A program made the position numbers and the translations under genes. 64,000 nucleotides of DNA from JAEUIG01 sp046349775 (GTDB lineage: Bacteria > Planctomycetota > Planctomycetia > Planctomycetales > Planctomycetaceae): assembly GCA_046349775.1 (NCBI GenBank), contig JAXMBS010000003.1, positions 1-64,000 of the forward strand, read 5' to 3'. Under the pieces are notes generated by a model, which worked only from the letters and a program-made list of their open reading frames with translations, was not told where the DNA came from and ran no database searches. Below, one piece after another: positions 9,303 through 17,622 of this stretch. Each line of letters opens with the position of its first letter. Position 1 is the first letter of the stretch.

Positions 9303-10130
9303 ATGGACGAGGTCGGCACATCGACTGCGACGGAGCCCGTTTCGCTCAATGACAGCGAACCCCGGCGCCCACTGGCCCCCGCACCACCGATGAATCGCAG
9401 TCCACTGGATTTTGTGTTTCGCGTGCCCGGCGCGCAAGTCTTGTCCGGCCGGATCGGGCGGGCGGAGTTGCGGCGGCGGCTGTTGCACATGACGCCGGGT
9501 CTGCTCCCTTTGCTGTTGTGGTTTTACCCGCACAGCTATCCGGATTGGGAACTGCCGGTGCGCGTGTGGGTGTGCGGTCTGGCGATCGGGCTCGTGTTCT
9601 TCGGGCTGAAACGCGTCGGCGAGGTGTCGCGCGACGGGGAGACGGACTGGAGCGATTCTGTCTTGTGGTATTCATTCTCCGTCATCGCTGCGCTGGGGAT
9701 TGCCCCACTGCATCCCGAGTTCTCGCTGATGGTCCTCGCAATTCTGGCGCTCGGTGACGGCTCGGCAACGCTGGGAGGCAAGCTGATCGGCGGACCACGG
9801 CTGCTCTGGAATCGCGACAAGACCTGGTCCGGACTCATCTGCTTCTGGGTCGTGGGCACGCTCTTCTCGGCATGCATCTACTGGATGGAAGTGCCGAACG
9901 TGCACATTGGGGCGGCGTTTGTCATCGCCGCGCAGGTGACGGCGGCTGCCGCCGTCGCGGAATCGCTGCCGCTCAAACTCAACGACAACATGCGCGTCGG
10001 CATCGCCACGCTCGTCGCCTGCGAAACGGTGGTCGCCCACGATCCGCACGCCCTGCGAATGCTCGTGGTGTTCAGCACGATCGCCTGGCTGATTATGCTT
10101 TGGCGACGCCGGCGCCCAGCCGACGTCTGA
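9303..10130 (+). CDS. dolichol/phytol-kinase-like CTP-dependent membrane kinase
   Basis: The product has 275 aa with about seven membrane segments after a 45-residue polar N-terminus. GDGSATLGGKLIGG followed by the NRDKTWSGL stretch, and later AESLPLKLNDNM, match the signature pattern of the SEC59/VTE5 group and of phosphatidate cytidylyltransferases. Family members phosphorylate polyprenols or phytol using CTP, or make CDP-diacylglycerol. The C-terminal LNDN favours the dolichol/phytol-kinase branch. The ATG at 9303 is chosen over an in-frame start at 9237; neither has a good ribosome site. It lies between a halogenase-like oxidoreductase and an ABC permease on the same strand, which could indicate lipid or isoprenoid modification (inference). 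Confidence 0.75.
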   Translation: MDEVGTSTATEPVSLNDSEPRRPLAPAPPMNRSPLDFVFRVPGAQVLSGRIGRAELRRRLLHMTPGLLPLLLWFYPHSYPDWELPVRVWVCGLAIGLVFFGLKRVGEVSRDGETDWSDSVLWYSFSVIAALGIAPLHPEFSLMVLAILALGDGSATLGGKLIGGPRLLWNRDKTWSGLICFWVVGTLFSACIYWMEVPNVHIGAAFVIAAQVTAAAAVAESLPLKLNDNMRVGIATLVACETVVAHDPHALRMLVVFSTIAWLIMLWRRRRPADV

Positions 10131-10153
10131 CAAACCTGACGCGTCCTGTGGCG

Positions 10154-11521
10154 ATGAAGCCGACCACCGTTCGCGACGTCCGTGGATTCATGAGTACAGT
10201 GCCGCCTGTGTTGCAGATCACCCTGAAAGACCTCCGGCTGCTGTTCCGCGACCGCAGAGCGCTGGTCGTGCTGCTGGGGCTGCCGCTGATCTTCATCACG
10301 ATCATCGGCATGTCGACCGGGCAGATCATGAACGCCCGCGAAGGGGGCGAGCAGGTTGCAATCGCGGTCGTCAATGAATCGGGGCTGCCGCTGGTTGCCG
10401 AAACACGACGGCCACAGGACGGGCCAGCGCCCGATCAAGAGTCGGAATCGGCACTCTCGCGCAGCGAATCCCGCCGGCGCGACGCAGTCGCGCAGATGGT
10501 CAAGGCACTCGGCAGCCATCAGCATTTCAGCATCTCGGAGTCGAACCACGAGCGGGCCAGGGACGAACTCGACCGCGGCAATGTGGCGCTGATTATGGTC
10601 GTTGGGCCGGAGTTTTCGCAGCGGTTGCAGACGCTGGAGCTGGCAGACATTTTGAGCCTCAGCACCGGGCGTCTGGCAACCGGACCGACAGCGCTCGACA
10701 TGCGATTCGAGACGAAACCGGCGCTGGCCCGAATCGGCGAGTTGGCAGCCGGGGTCGCCTATAGCGACGTGTTGAAGACCATCGCGCCAATCGTCGCCGG
10801 CGAGTCGAACAACGTCTTCGTGAAGAACGCGGTCCGGCTGGCCGAACAGCGCGCCCGGGAGAACCCGCCGCCGGACTTTCGCCTCATCGAAGTGGTGCAG
10901 CAGACGCGCGGTACGACCAGCATCGTCTACGACTCGGTCGTGCCGTCGTACACCGTGATGTTCGTATTCTTCCTGGTGAACGTCATGGCCCGTTCCTTTG
11001 TCGCCGAACGCGAATTGGGCACACTCCGCCGGCTGCGGCTGGCCCCCATCAGCCCCCTGGGTCTGCTCGTCGGCAAGAACATCCCGTTCTACTGCCTCTC
11101 CGTCGTGCAGACTGCCCTGCTGTTCCTCAGCGGAAGGGTCATCTTCGGCATGTCCTGGGGCACGGAACCCTGGCTGCTCATTCCGGTCATTGTCTGCACT
11201 TCCTTGGCGGCCACGGCGCTGGGCCTGATGCTGGCCACGCTGATTCGCAGCGAGTCGCAGGTGTCCGCCTACGGGAACGCGCTCGTCATCATCCTGGCTG
11301 GCATCAGCGGCTGCTTCATGCCGCGCAAATGGCTTCCCGCAGTGATGCAGGATCTGAGCCTCGGAACCCCACACGCCTGGGCCCTGCTCGCCTACGATGA
11401 AATCTTGAGCCACCAGCACGTGCTGCATGCCCAAGTCGCCAAGAGCTGCCTGGCGCTGGTGGGGTTCGCTACGATGTTCTTCGCGGTCGGCTGGCTCAAA
11501 TTCCGCACGGATCGCGAGTGA
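10154..11521 (+). CDS. ABC-2 type transporter permease
   Basis: The product has 455 aa. A membrane segment (LVVLLGLPLIFITIIGM) near the N-terminus is followed by a large extracytoplasmic domain of about 220 residues. Five or so further membrane segments come after VPSYTVMFVFFLVNVMARSF, with the typical ERELGTLRRLRLAPIS loop. That architecture is the ABC2_membrane_3 group, which exports lipids, drugs or ions with a separate ATPase. No ATPase gene is adjacent in this window, so the partner is elsewhere. The start could also be the ATG at 10190, which trims 12 residues. The gene begins 23 bp after the kinase-like gene and is probably co-transcribed with it. Confidence 0.87.
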   Translation: MKPTTVRDVRGFMSTVPPVLQITLKDLRLLFRDRRALVVLLGLPLIFITIIGMSTGQIMNAREGGEQVAIAVVNESGLPLVAETRRPQDGPAPDQESESALSRSESRRRDAVAQMVKALGSHQHFSISESNHERARDELDRGNVALIMVVGPEFSQRLQTLELADILSLSTGRLATGPTALDMRFETKPALARIGELAAGVAYSDVLKTIAPIVAGESNNVFVKNAVRLAEQRARENPPPDFRLIEVVQQTRGTTSIVYDSVVPSYTVMFVFFLVNVMARSFVAERELGTLRRLRLAPISPLGLLVGKNIPFYCLSVVQTALLFLSGRVIFGMSWGTEPWLLIPVIVCTSLAATALGLMLATLIRSESQVSAYGNALVIILAGISGCFMPRKWLPAVMQDLSLGTPHAWALLAYDEILSHQHVLHAQVAKSCLALVGFATMFFAVGWLKFRTDRE

Positions 11522-11563
11522 ACGCTCGACGGAAGCTGCGGTCCCGGCGACCGGAGACGAAGC

Positions 11564-11956
11564 ATGCCCGACACGATCGAAATCCGCGACCTGTTGCTGA
11601 GGGCCATTGTCGGCATCAATCCCAACGAGCGGGTGAACCGGCAGGACGTGCTGCTGAATATTTCGCTCGAGACCGACCTGCGGCCGGCCGCCCGCAGCGA
11701 CGACATCCGGGACGCGGTCAATTATCGCACGCTTGCCAAAGAGATCATCGAGTCCGTCGAGCAGTCGCAGTTTCAACTCGTGGAGTCGCTGGCTGAGGCC
11801 GTCGCTGCGCTGTGCCTGCAGGACGCACGCGTGAGTCGCGTCCGCGTCAGCATTCAGAAACCGGGGGCGCTGCGTTTCGCCGCTTCTGTCGGCGTGACGA
11901 TTGAACGAACCCGCGACGACCGTGCCCGACTCCGGGGCGCAGGCGGCGCGTCGTGA
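11564..11956 (+). CDS. folB: dihydroneopterin aldolase
   Basis: The product has 130 aa and would convert 7,8-dihydroneopterin to 6-hydroxymethyl-dihydropterin in folate or related pterin synthesis. The family pattern is clear: DLLLRAIVGINPNERVNRQ at the start, AVNYRTLAKEI in the middle and the late VSIQKPGALR, which carries the conserved Lys-Pro. It overlaps folK by four bases, so translation is likely coupled. The last 15 residues are basic and outside the fold. Confidence 0.93.
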   Translation: MPDTIEIRDLLLRAIVGINPNERVNRQDVLLNISLETDLRPAARSDDIRDAVNYRTLAKEIIESVEQSQFQLVESLAEAVAALCLQDARVSRVRVSIQKPGALRFAASVGVTIERTRDDRARLRGAGGAS

Positions 11957-12471
11957 CCGTCGTGCATCGCGCGTACCTGCTGCTGGGATCAAACATCGAT
12001 CCGCAGCGCAACCTGCCGGCCGCCTGCCAGTTTCTCGCCCGGCACGGCCGAATTGTCCGCGTGTCAAACGTCTACGAATCACCTCCCGCCGACGGTTCGG
12101 CACAGGCGAATTACCTGAACGCCGCGATGCTGATCGAAACGCCGCTCTCGGCGGCGGAGCTGCGCCGCAACGTGCTGCCGCGAATCGAAGCCGAATTGGG
12201 CCGAGTTCGCGACCCGCATGACAAATTTGCCGCACGAACAATCGATATCGATCTCGCGCTGTTCGATCAGGACGCCATCAGCACAACTGACTTGCAGATA
12301 CCCGACCCGGACCTCGAGCGGCGGATTTTCGTGGCGGTGCCGCTGGCAGAGATTGCTCCGGATTACGTCCACCCGACCACAGGCAGGACGCTGCGGGAAA
12401 TCGCCACGCAACTCGGCGGCAGCAGGTCATTGCGACTCCGCGCAGACGTCCTCCTCAACTCCGGACTCTGA
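11953..12471 (+). CDS. folK: 2-amino-4-hydroxy-6-hydroxymethyldihydropteridine pyrophosphokinase
   Basis: The product has 172 aa. It transfers pyrophosphate from ATP to the product of FolB, the next step towards dihydropteroate. The N-terminal LLLGSNIDPQRNL and VYESPPADGSAQANYLNAA are typical. The family signature KFAARTIDIDLALFD near residues 92-106 includes the Mg-binding Asp pair. The start is a GTG inside a gtga overlap with folB, which supports translational coupling. folP is not in the window. Confidence 0.94.
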   Translation: MTVVHRAYLLLGSNIDPQRNLPAACQFLARHGRIVRVSNVYESPPADGSAQANYLNAAMLIETPLSAAELRRNVLPRIEAELGRVRDPHDKFAARTIDIDLALFDQDAISTTDLQIPDPDLERRIFVAVPLAEIAPDYVHPTTGRTLREIATQLGGSRSLRLRADVLLNSGL

Positions 12472-12489
12472 CGTCCGGCCTGCTTCCGC

Positions 12490-13560
12490 TCAGACGCGAC
12501 GCAGGAACGTGATGCGGCCCGGCTCGACCCACTCGGCGACGAAGATATTGCCGTCCTTGTCGAAACAGGCGTCGTGCGGATGCAGGAACCGGCCGGCCTC
12601 CCAGCGCACCGGCTCCTTGCGCATCTGCATATTGTCGGCGAGCACCGCATCGGTCCACGCCTGGTCATAGCCCAGGTGCGTGATGACCTGGTTGTGCTTG
12701 TCCAGCAATGTGATGCGGGCATGCAGGTCCGGCACGAGCATCGTCTCTCCCTGGATGTCGATGTTGGCGGGGAAGCTCAGCCCGTCGACAAAACACAGGT
12801 GCTGGCCGTCGAGTGTGAAGTACTGCAGCCGGGCGTTGGCGCGGTCCGCGACGACGAGGGCCACATCGCGGCCCGCTCGATTGTCGAGCCACAGGCCGTG
12901 CGGCGTCTTCATTTTGCCCGGCTCGGAGCCGGTGCCTCCCCACGTGCGGACCCAGCTCGCATGCTTGTCATACTGGTGGATGTAATTCGAGCCGTACCCG
13001 TCGCCGACGTAAAACCCGCCATCCGGCGCAAAACAGACGTTTGTCGGACTGAACTTGTCGACCGTTTCGTACACCCCGGCTTCGCGCGGGTAGCGCAGCT
13101 TCCAGATCCACTCTCCCTGCAGGTCCGCCTTGACGATCTGGCGGTTAAACGTGTCGGACAGGTACAGGAACTCCTGGCCGCTTTCGAGGCGGATGTCGAT
13201 GCCGTGCCCGCCGGCGCAGTACTCCTTGCCGAATGAGCGGACAAACTTGCCGTCGGCGTCGAACACGAGGATGGTGTCGGTGTCGGTCCCCTTGAGGGCC
13301 CGGTGCTTGATATAGACCAGACCGTCGCGGTCGATCGTGACGCCATGCGTCACGTACCACGGGAAGCCGGTTGGCGTCTGCGCCCAGTCGTGATGGCACT
13401 CGTACTGGAACTCGCCGGACCCGACAATCGGCGGCCTGGCGCCGGCTTTGTCCGTCGCTCCGATGATGGCTGGGGCCGCGAGCGCCGCAGTTCCGGCAAT
13501 AAGGAATTCGCGGCGGCTTGAGGTCGCGCCGGATTCGCGGACGGGGAACGAGGTCGACAT
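12490..13560 (-). CDS. Tat-exported NHL-repeat/six-bladed beta-propeller protein
   Basis: The product has 356 aa. The ATG at 13560 is preceded by a ggag about nine bases upstream and opens on a twin-arginine signal, SRREFLIAGTAALAAPAI. The rest is repeated beta-propeller units with lines such as DRDGLVYIKHRALKG, VFDADGKFVRSFGKEY, GFYVGDGYGSNYIHQYD and HDACFDKDGNIFVAEW, typical of NHL repeats. Proteins of this type in planctomycetes are annotated as peptidyl-glycine lyase-like or 6-bladed propeller proteins, but no catalytic residues can be assigned. A role in binding or processing an extracellular ligand is inferred from export and fold only. Confidence 0.85.
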   Translation of the reverse strand: MSTSFPVRESGATSSRREFLIAGTAALAAPAIIGATDKAGARPPIVGSGEFQYECHHDWAQTPTGFPWYVTHGVTIDRDGLVYIKHRALKGTDTDTILVFDADGKFVRSFGKEYCAGGHGIDIRLESGQEFLYLSDTFNRQIVKADLQGEWIWKLRYPREAGVYETVDKFSPTNVCFAPDGGFYVGDGYGSNYIHQYDKHASWVRTWGGTGSEPGKMKTPHGLWLDNRAGRDVALVVADRANARLQYFTLDGQHLCFVDGLSFPANIDIQGETMLVPDLHARITLLDKHNQVITHLGYDQAWTDAVLADNMQMRKEPVRWEAGRFLHPHDACFDKDGNIFVAEWVEPGRITFLRRV

Positions 13561-13705
13561 GGCGTAACTCCAGTCGTGACCGAGGGGACTCGAGACACCC
13601 GACATCGTACACTGCGGCCTGGATTCGGCACACCAACGCAGCGCATCCTCGCGGTCTGGGGCGACCGGTTTCCAACCGCCATCACGTCCACAGGAACCAA
13701 CCTCG

Positions 13706-14110
13706 ATGAACCGCTTTCAAATCGCAGTTATCACCATGATCTTTGCCATCTCCACGATTGTCGGAACCCGCAGTGAGTCACCGCTGGCCGCCGACGCGCC
13801 CGCCAAGCTGCTGCGCCACGTTGTCCTCGTCAAGTTCGTCGACGGCGCGAAGCCGGAGCAGATCGCCGAGGCGGAGAAGTTGTTCGCGGGGCTGAAGGAC
13901 CAGATCCAGGAAATCGAGGACTTCGAGTGGGGGACCGACAACAGCCCGGAGAAGATTTCGCAGGGGTATACGCACTGTTTCCTCGTTACGTTCAAATCCG
14001 AGGCGGATCGGGACGCCTACCTGCCGCACAAAGCGCATCAGGCGTTCGTGACCAAGGTGAAGCCGTTGTTTGATAAGGTGCTGGTCGTGGATTACTGGGC
14101 GAAGGGTTGA
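13706..14110 (+). CDS. Dabb-family (stress-responsive A/B barrel) protein, exported
   Basis: The product has 134 aa. An N-terminal hydrophobic segment (IAVITMIFAISTIVGT) looks like a signal peptide. The Dabb domain begins at LLRHVVLVKFVDGAKPEQIAE and contains DFEWGTDNSPE, GYTHCFLVTFKSEADRDAYLPH and the closing VLVVDYW. The fold is a small dimeric alpha-beta barrel found in stress proteins and polyketide cyclases; catalytic activity is not predictable. Exported copies are common in planctomycetes. The gene stands alone, with a divergent neighbour upstream and a long empty spacer downstream. Confidence 0.88.
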   Translation: MNRFQIAVITMIFAISTIVGTRSESPLAADAPAKLLRHVVLVKFVDGAKPEQIAEAEKLFAGLKDQIQEIEDFEWGTDNSPEKISQGYTHCFLVTFKSEADRDAYLPHKAHQAFVTKVKPLFDKVLVVDYWAKG

Positions 14111-14563
14111 GCGGTGTGAGGCCAGATGTCAGGCGCCAATCTGCGGCACATCTGATTTCAGGCATTTGACTTGCATTCATTCGCTGCTCCCCCTTCGAAT
14201 GGCTGGTCATACGTCGGCAATCAATATCACTCACTAGCCACCTCTCACCAAACACCCCGCGCAGGCGTCAAACTTCCCGCCGATTGCCGGTTTCGGACAC
14301 TTGCCGCGACCGGACCTGCGGAGCAAACAGCCCCCGCTTAAGCGGCGGAAAGGGTCCCGGTCGCTTGCAGGACGGCCGAATCTCTGTAATCCTGTCAGTC
14401 ACAAATCCGATCCGGCCGGCCGCCGGACCCGCAACAAGCGACTCTGGCTGGGTAGCTGGCACGGGACTGACGGCCGACGTTTCGCCCGAGGACGCAGGCT
14501 AAAGAGTGGGTCTTCTTCGGGCTGCCTCAAATCAAGGATGACGGCGCAGCCGCACAGGGGCGT
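14111..14563. other. spacer without a recognisable gene
   Basis: Reading frames here are short and lack protein-like composition. A perfect 12-base palindrome, ccgcttaagcgg, occurs in the middle (about 14336-14347). Nothing else stands out until the two hairpins directly ahead of the next gene. Confidence 0.5.
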
Positions 14564-14614
14564 CCTGGCGTTCGCCAGGTCTGCCGGCTGCCGCGCAGGG
14601 GGACTGCGCGGCAG
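14564..14614 (+). promoter_or_regulatory. two strong consecutive hairpins in the leader of the 14639 gene
   Basis: The first hairpin pairs cctggcg (14564-14570) with cgccagg (14573-14579). The second pairs 11 bases, ctgccgcgcag (14588-14598), perfectly with 14604-14614 around a five-base loop. The second ends 24 bases before the ATG at 14639. Neither is followed by a T tract, so a leader or attenuator role is as likely as termination. This is inference from base pairing only. Confidence 0.4.
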
Positions 14615-14638
14615 AGCCTGCTGGATTGAGTGCGGTCC

Positions 14639-15958
14639 ATGGAATCATTCCCTCCCGGGTATGATCTTGGCCCTGCGACATGGTTCTACCTGTCGCTGGT
14701 ACTGATCATCGCGGTCTTTTTCCGATTCAACCGGTTCTGGTCCCTCCGCAATTTCGACCTCGGCCTGCTCTTGGCGGCGCCAGTGGGGTTATTGCTCGTG
14801 CAGGTACCGGGTCGGGCGGGAATCGGCTTCTCCTGGCTGTTTGCCGTCTCCGGACTGTTTCTCGTCCGGCTGCTGGCTGACCCCTTGCTGGTCCGCCGGC
14901 CACACCTGGGGCAAAACCTGAATGCGCCCGGATCGGCCTTCCTGTGCGTGGCGGCGTTTGCACTGCTGACGATGGAGGCGATTAACGGGGAAACCACTGC
15001 CGCAACCGAGCAAACCGTCCAGCAGGCGACGAACCTCGTCAAAGGCAAAGAGGACATCGTCCAGGAGGAACAACACATCGCCGCCGGGCCGGTGGCCCCG
15101 ATGCTCTGGGCGCCCATCGGTGCGCCCTTCAAGGCTCCGGAAATCGCCGCCCGGGCGCTCTCGATCATTGCGCATTTGCTGGTCATTCTGGGCCTGTTGC
15201 TCGTCGGCCGCAACCTCTTTGGCGATGTACAGTTGGGCCTGGCGATGGCCACGCTGTATCTGTTGCTGCCATGCACGGCGTACGACGTGGGTGAGGTCAA
15301 CCACGTGCTGCCATCGGCCCTGACGGTCTGGGCGCTCGTGGCCTACCGGCGGCCGATGGTTTCCGGCACGCTGCTGGGCCTCGCCTGCGGCATCATGTTT
15401 TTCCCGGTCTTCCTGCTGCCGGTATGGGCTGCGTTCTACGGCCGCCGCGGAGCGTTGCGATTCGGCACTGCCCTGCTGCTGGTCGCCGGCGTCGTGCTGT
15501 CGATCGCCGCCTTGACGGCGCCCGGACCGGATTCATTCGTCCGCCGGACGATCGGCACGATTCACCTCGAGGAGATGCTGGCGTTCGAGGCTCCGGTCGG
15601 CACGCTCGGTTTCTGGTCGAGCGAACTTCGGTACTATCGCATCCCGGTGATCGTCACGTTCTTCGTGCTGCTGGCGACGCTGACGTTCTGGCCGCGCCGC
15701 AAGAGCCTTGAGCACCTCACTGCCTCGTCGGCAGCCATCGTGGTCGCGACGCAGTTCTGGTATCCCGACCAGGGGGGCGTGTACCTGCTGTGGTACCTGC
15801 CGCTGCTGCTCGTTGTGGTGTTCCGGCCGCGGCTCGTGCACCTCGTGCCGCATTCCAGTCCCGAGGAGGGAGAACAGACCGCGCGCGCACCGGCAATTTC
15901 CGGTCCGCACACGCAGCGATCGCAGGCGTACGCCGAGCGAACGCATCTGTTTCGATAA
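14639..15958 (+). CDS. polytopic membrane protein of unknown function
   Basis: The product has 439 aa with roughly ten membrane segments, for example WFYLSLVLIIAVFF near the start, LAMATLYLLLPC in the middle and VYLLWYLPLLLVVVF near the end. A soluble loop of about 50 residues (NGETTAATEQ to AAGPVAPM) separates the first three helices from the rest. The pattern resembles planctomycete homologues of glycosyltransferase-like membrane proteins, but I see no catalytic motif. An ATG at 14639 is preferred over a GTG at 14630. The C-terminal 40 residues are polar. Two leader hairpins precede it. Confidence 0.72.
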   Translation: MESFPPGYDLGPATWFYLSLVLIIAVFFRFNRFWSLRNFDLGLLLAAPVGLLLVQVPGRAGIGFSWLFAVSGLFLVRLLADPLLVRRPHLGQNLNAPGSAFLCVAAFALLTMEAINGETTAATEQTVQQATNLVKGKEDIVQEEQHIAAGPVAPMLWAPIGAPFKAPEIAARALSIIAHLLVILGLLLVGRNLFGDVQLGLAMATLYLLLPCTAYDVGEVNHVLPSALTVWALVAYRRPMVSGTLLGLACGIMFFPVFLLPVWAAFYGRRGALRFGTALLLVAGVVLSIAALTAPGPDSFVRRTIGTIHLEEMLAFEAPVGTLGFWSSELRYYRIPVIVTFFVLLATLTFWPRRKSLEHLTASSAAIVVATQFWYPDQGGVYLLWYLPLLLVVVFRPRLVHLVPHSSPEEGEQTARAPAISGPHTQRSQAYAERTHLFR

Positions 15959-16147
15959 AAGTGTCTGGTCGTCTGCTGGTTTGGTGGCGACCAAAGACTG
16001 TGATCCGAGCGGTCGCCGCAGCTGAATCACGGGCGGAGCAACGCCTGGAATCTCATCGCCCGCGCCCCGCTGGCCGGATATAATTCCGGCATTCGACGGG
16101 CCGAGTGCGTATATTCCTGCGCAGCCGCAATCCCCAAAGGCCCTGCC

Positions 16148-17545
16148 ATGTTGCGTCCGGTGCAATTGATCCGGCGGATCTTCCCGCTGGTGGTGGTTCT
16201 CAGTCTGCCTGTCTCGAACGTCTTCGGGCAGACGGGCGGCAACGGGAGCGGGACGGGAACCGGGACCGGAACGGGAACCGGCAATGGGCAAACCGGCGGC
16301 AGCGGCATCTTGATTGACGCCGAGGGCATCGTCCGCCCAAATCCGCGCGTGGATCGTTCCGGTACGCTCAACAAAAAACGCAGCGAGGCGTTCGCTCAGG
16401 AACATCTGGATGCGGACCTGCAATCGTACGCCAAGCGCCGGCTGGTTTCGCTCTCACGACTGGAGAGCGCCTATGTGACGGCGCGTCGTGCGAACTCTGA
16501 GTTGCCGCCACACGTGAAGTATCTGGCCGGCCTGCAGCGGATCGACTTCGTATTTGTCGACTTCGAGAACAGGGACGTCATGCTGGCCGGACCGGCAGAA
16601 GGGTTCGCTCCGGATGCGCTCGGCCGAATGCGAGGCCTGACGACGGGACGGCCGCCGCTCGAATTCGATGATCTGGTGGTCGCGTTCCGGTCGGTGCTGC
16701 GCGGTCAGGACTCGATCGGCTGCTCGATCGATCCCGAACCGGGGCGTCTGGCCAATCTGCAGCGATGGCTCGCCGCCAATAGCACGCCGGCGAGTTCGTC
16801 GGAGGCGAAGTCGCGATACTCGACGATGGCGAAGATCCTCGGACTCGAAGACATCGAGGTCTGGGGCGTCCCGGCGGACTGTCACTACGCCAATGTGCTC
16901 GTGGAGGCGGACTATACGATGAAGCGGATCGCGCTGGGGGCTGTCCCGTCACGCGTGAAGGGGATCCGCAGCCAACTGTCGATGCTGGCGCCCGGCGGCA
17001 ACAGCATGCAGCGGTGGTGGTTCGCGCCGTATTACGAGGCAATCCGGGTGTCCGAGGATGGCAGCGCCTACGAGATTACCGGTCAGCGGGTACAGCTCAT
17101 TGCGCAGGAGGAGCAGGTGGACGGATCCGGGAATCGTCGCGACAACGCGTTCACCCGCGCCAGCACGCAGCGATTCGCGCAGCTGTTCACGGAACACTAT
17201 CCCGAACTGGCCGAGAAGAACCCGGTATTCGCGCAGCTGCAGAATTTGTTCGACCTGGCGGTCGTGGCAGCGCTGCTGCAGCGCGACGGTGTGCTGCACA
17301 AGGTCCACTGGTCGGCCGGCGTGTTCCTCGACAGTGCCGAGGTGGCGTCCTACGACGTGCCGAAGCACGTGCCATCGACTGCGATGACCCGGCCGGAAGA
17401 AAATGGACTGATGCTGGGGCTGATCGGCGGAGTGCGGTTGCAGCTGCGAAAGATCATGGACCACGTGGAGGTTCGGGAGACGACAACCTCTGGGCAGCAA
17501 AGCTTCGCTCTCGATGTTGATTCGCCCGCGTTCTGGAAAAACTAA
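16148..17545 (+). CDS. DUF1598 family exported protein
   Basis: The product has 465 aa. A signal peptide (IFPLVVVLSLPVSNVFG) ends before residue 28 and is followed by a short Gly-Thr tract (about residues 34-48) made of alternating GT codons. The remainder matches the planctomycete-specific DUF1598 family: LPPHVKYLAGLQRIDFVFVD, then DSIGCSIDPEPGRL, and MKRIALGAVPSRVKGI. Function is unknown. The long conserved body with few membrane segments suggests a periplasmic or surface protein. The ATG at 16148 is the only start in front of the signal. The gene ends 77 bp before a GspF-like gene on the same strand. Confidence 0.86.
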   Translation: MLRPVQLIRRIFPLVVVLSLPVSNVFGQTGGNGSGTGTGTGTGTGNGQTGGSGILIDAEGIVRPNPRVDRSGTLNKKRSEAFAQEHLDADLQSYAKRRLVSLSRLESAYVTARRANSELPPHVKYLAGLQRIDFVFVDFENRDVMLAGPAEGFAPDALGRMRGLTTGRPPLEFDDLVVAFRSVLRGQDSIGCSIDPEPGRLANLQRWLAANSTPASSSEAKSRYSTMAKILGLEDIEVWGVPADCHYANVLVEADYTMKRIALGAVPSRVKGIRSQLSMLAPGGNSMQRWWFAPYYEAIRVSEDGSAYEITGQRVQLIAQEEQVDGSGNRRDNAFTRASTQRFAQLFTEHYPELAEKNPVFAQLQNLFDLAVVAALLQRDGVLHKVHWSAGVFLDSAEVASYDVPKHVPSTAMTRPEENGLMLGLIGGVRLQLRKIMDHVEVRETTTSGQQSFALDVDSPAFWKN

Positions 17546-17577
17546 ATTGAGCGGTCGGGACGTGGGAACAAGGTGAC

Positions 17578-17622
17578 GTCCTCGACCATCTGCCGCAGAC
17601 CATCTGTCCTCGACCATCCGCC
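17578..17622. repeat. 17-base direct repeat abutting the GspF-like start codon
   Basis: gtcctcgaccatctgcc (17578-17594) recurs at 17606-17622 with one change, and ccatctg also appears between them. The second copy ends exactly before the ATG at 17623 and replaces any normal ribosome site. It belongs to the spacer word-repeat class. Confidence 0.6.

Noticed and set aside
9878..12241. 787-codon reverse open frame
   Set aside because: It spans four well-recognised forward genes including folB and folK; its residues are low complexity and mirror those genes.
16230..16300. Short gggacc/gggaac repeats as a possible CRISPR or regulatory repeat
   Set aside because: They simply code the Gly-Thr linker of the DUF1598 protein in frame; no spacers.
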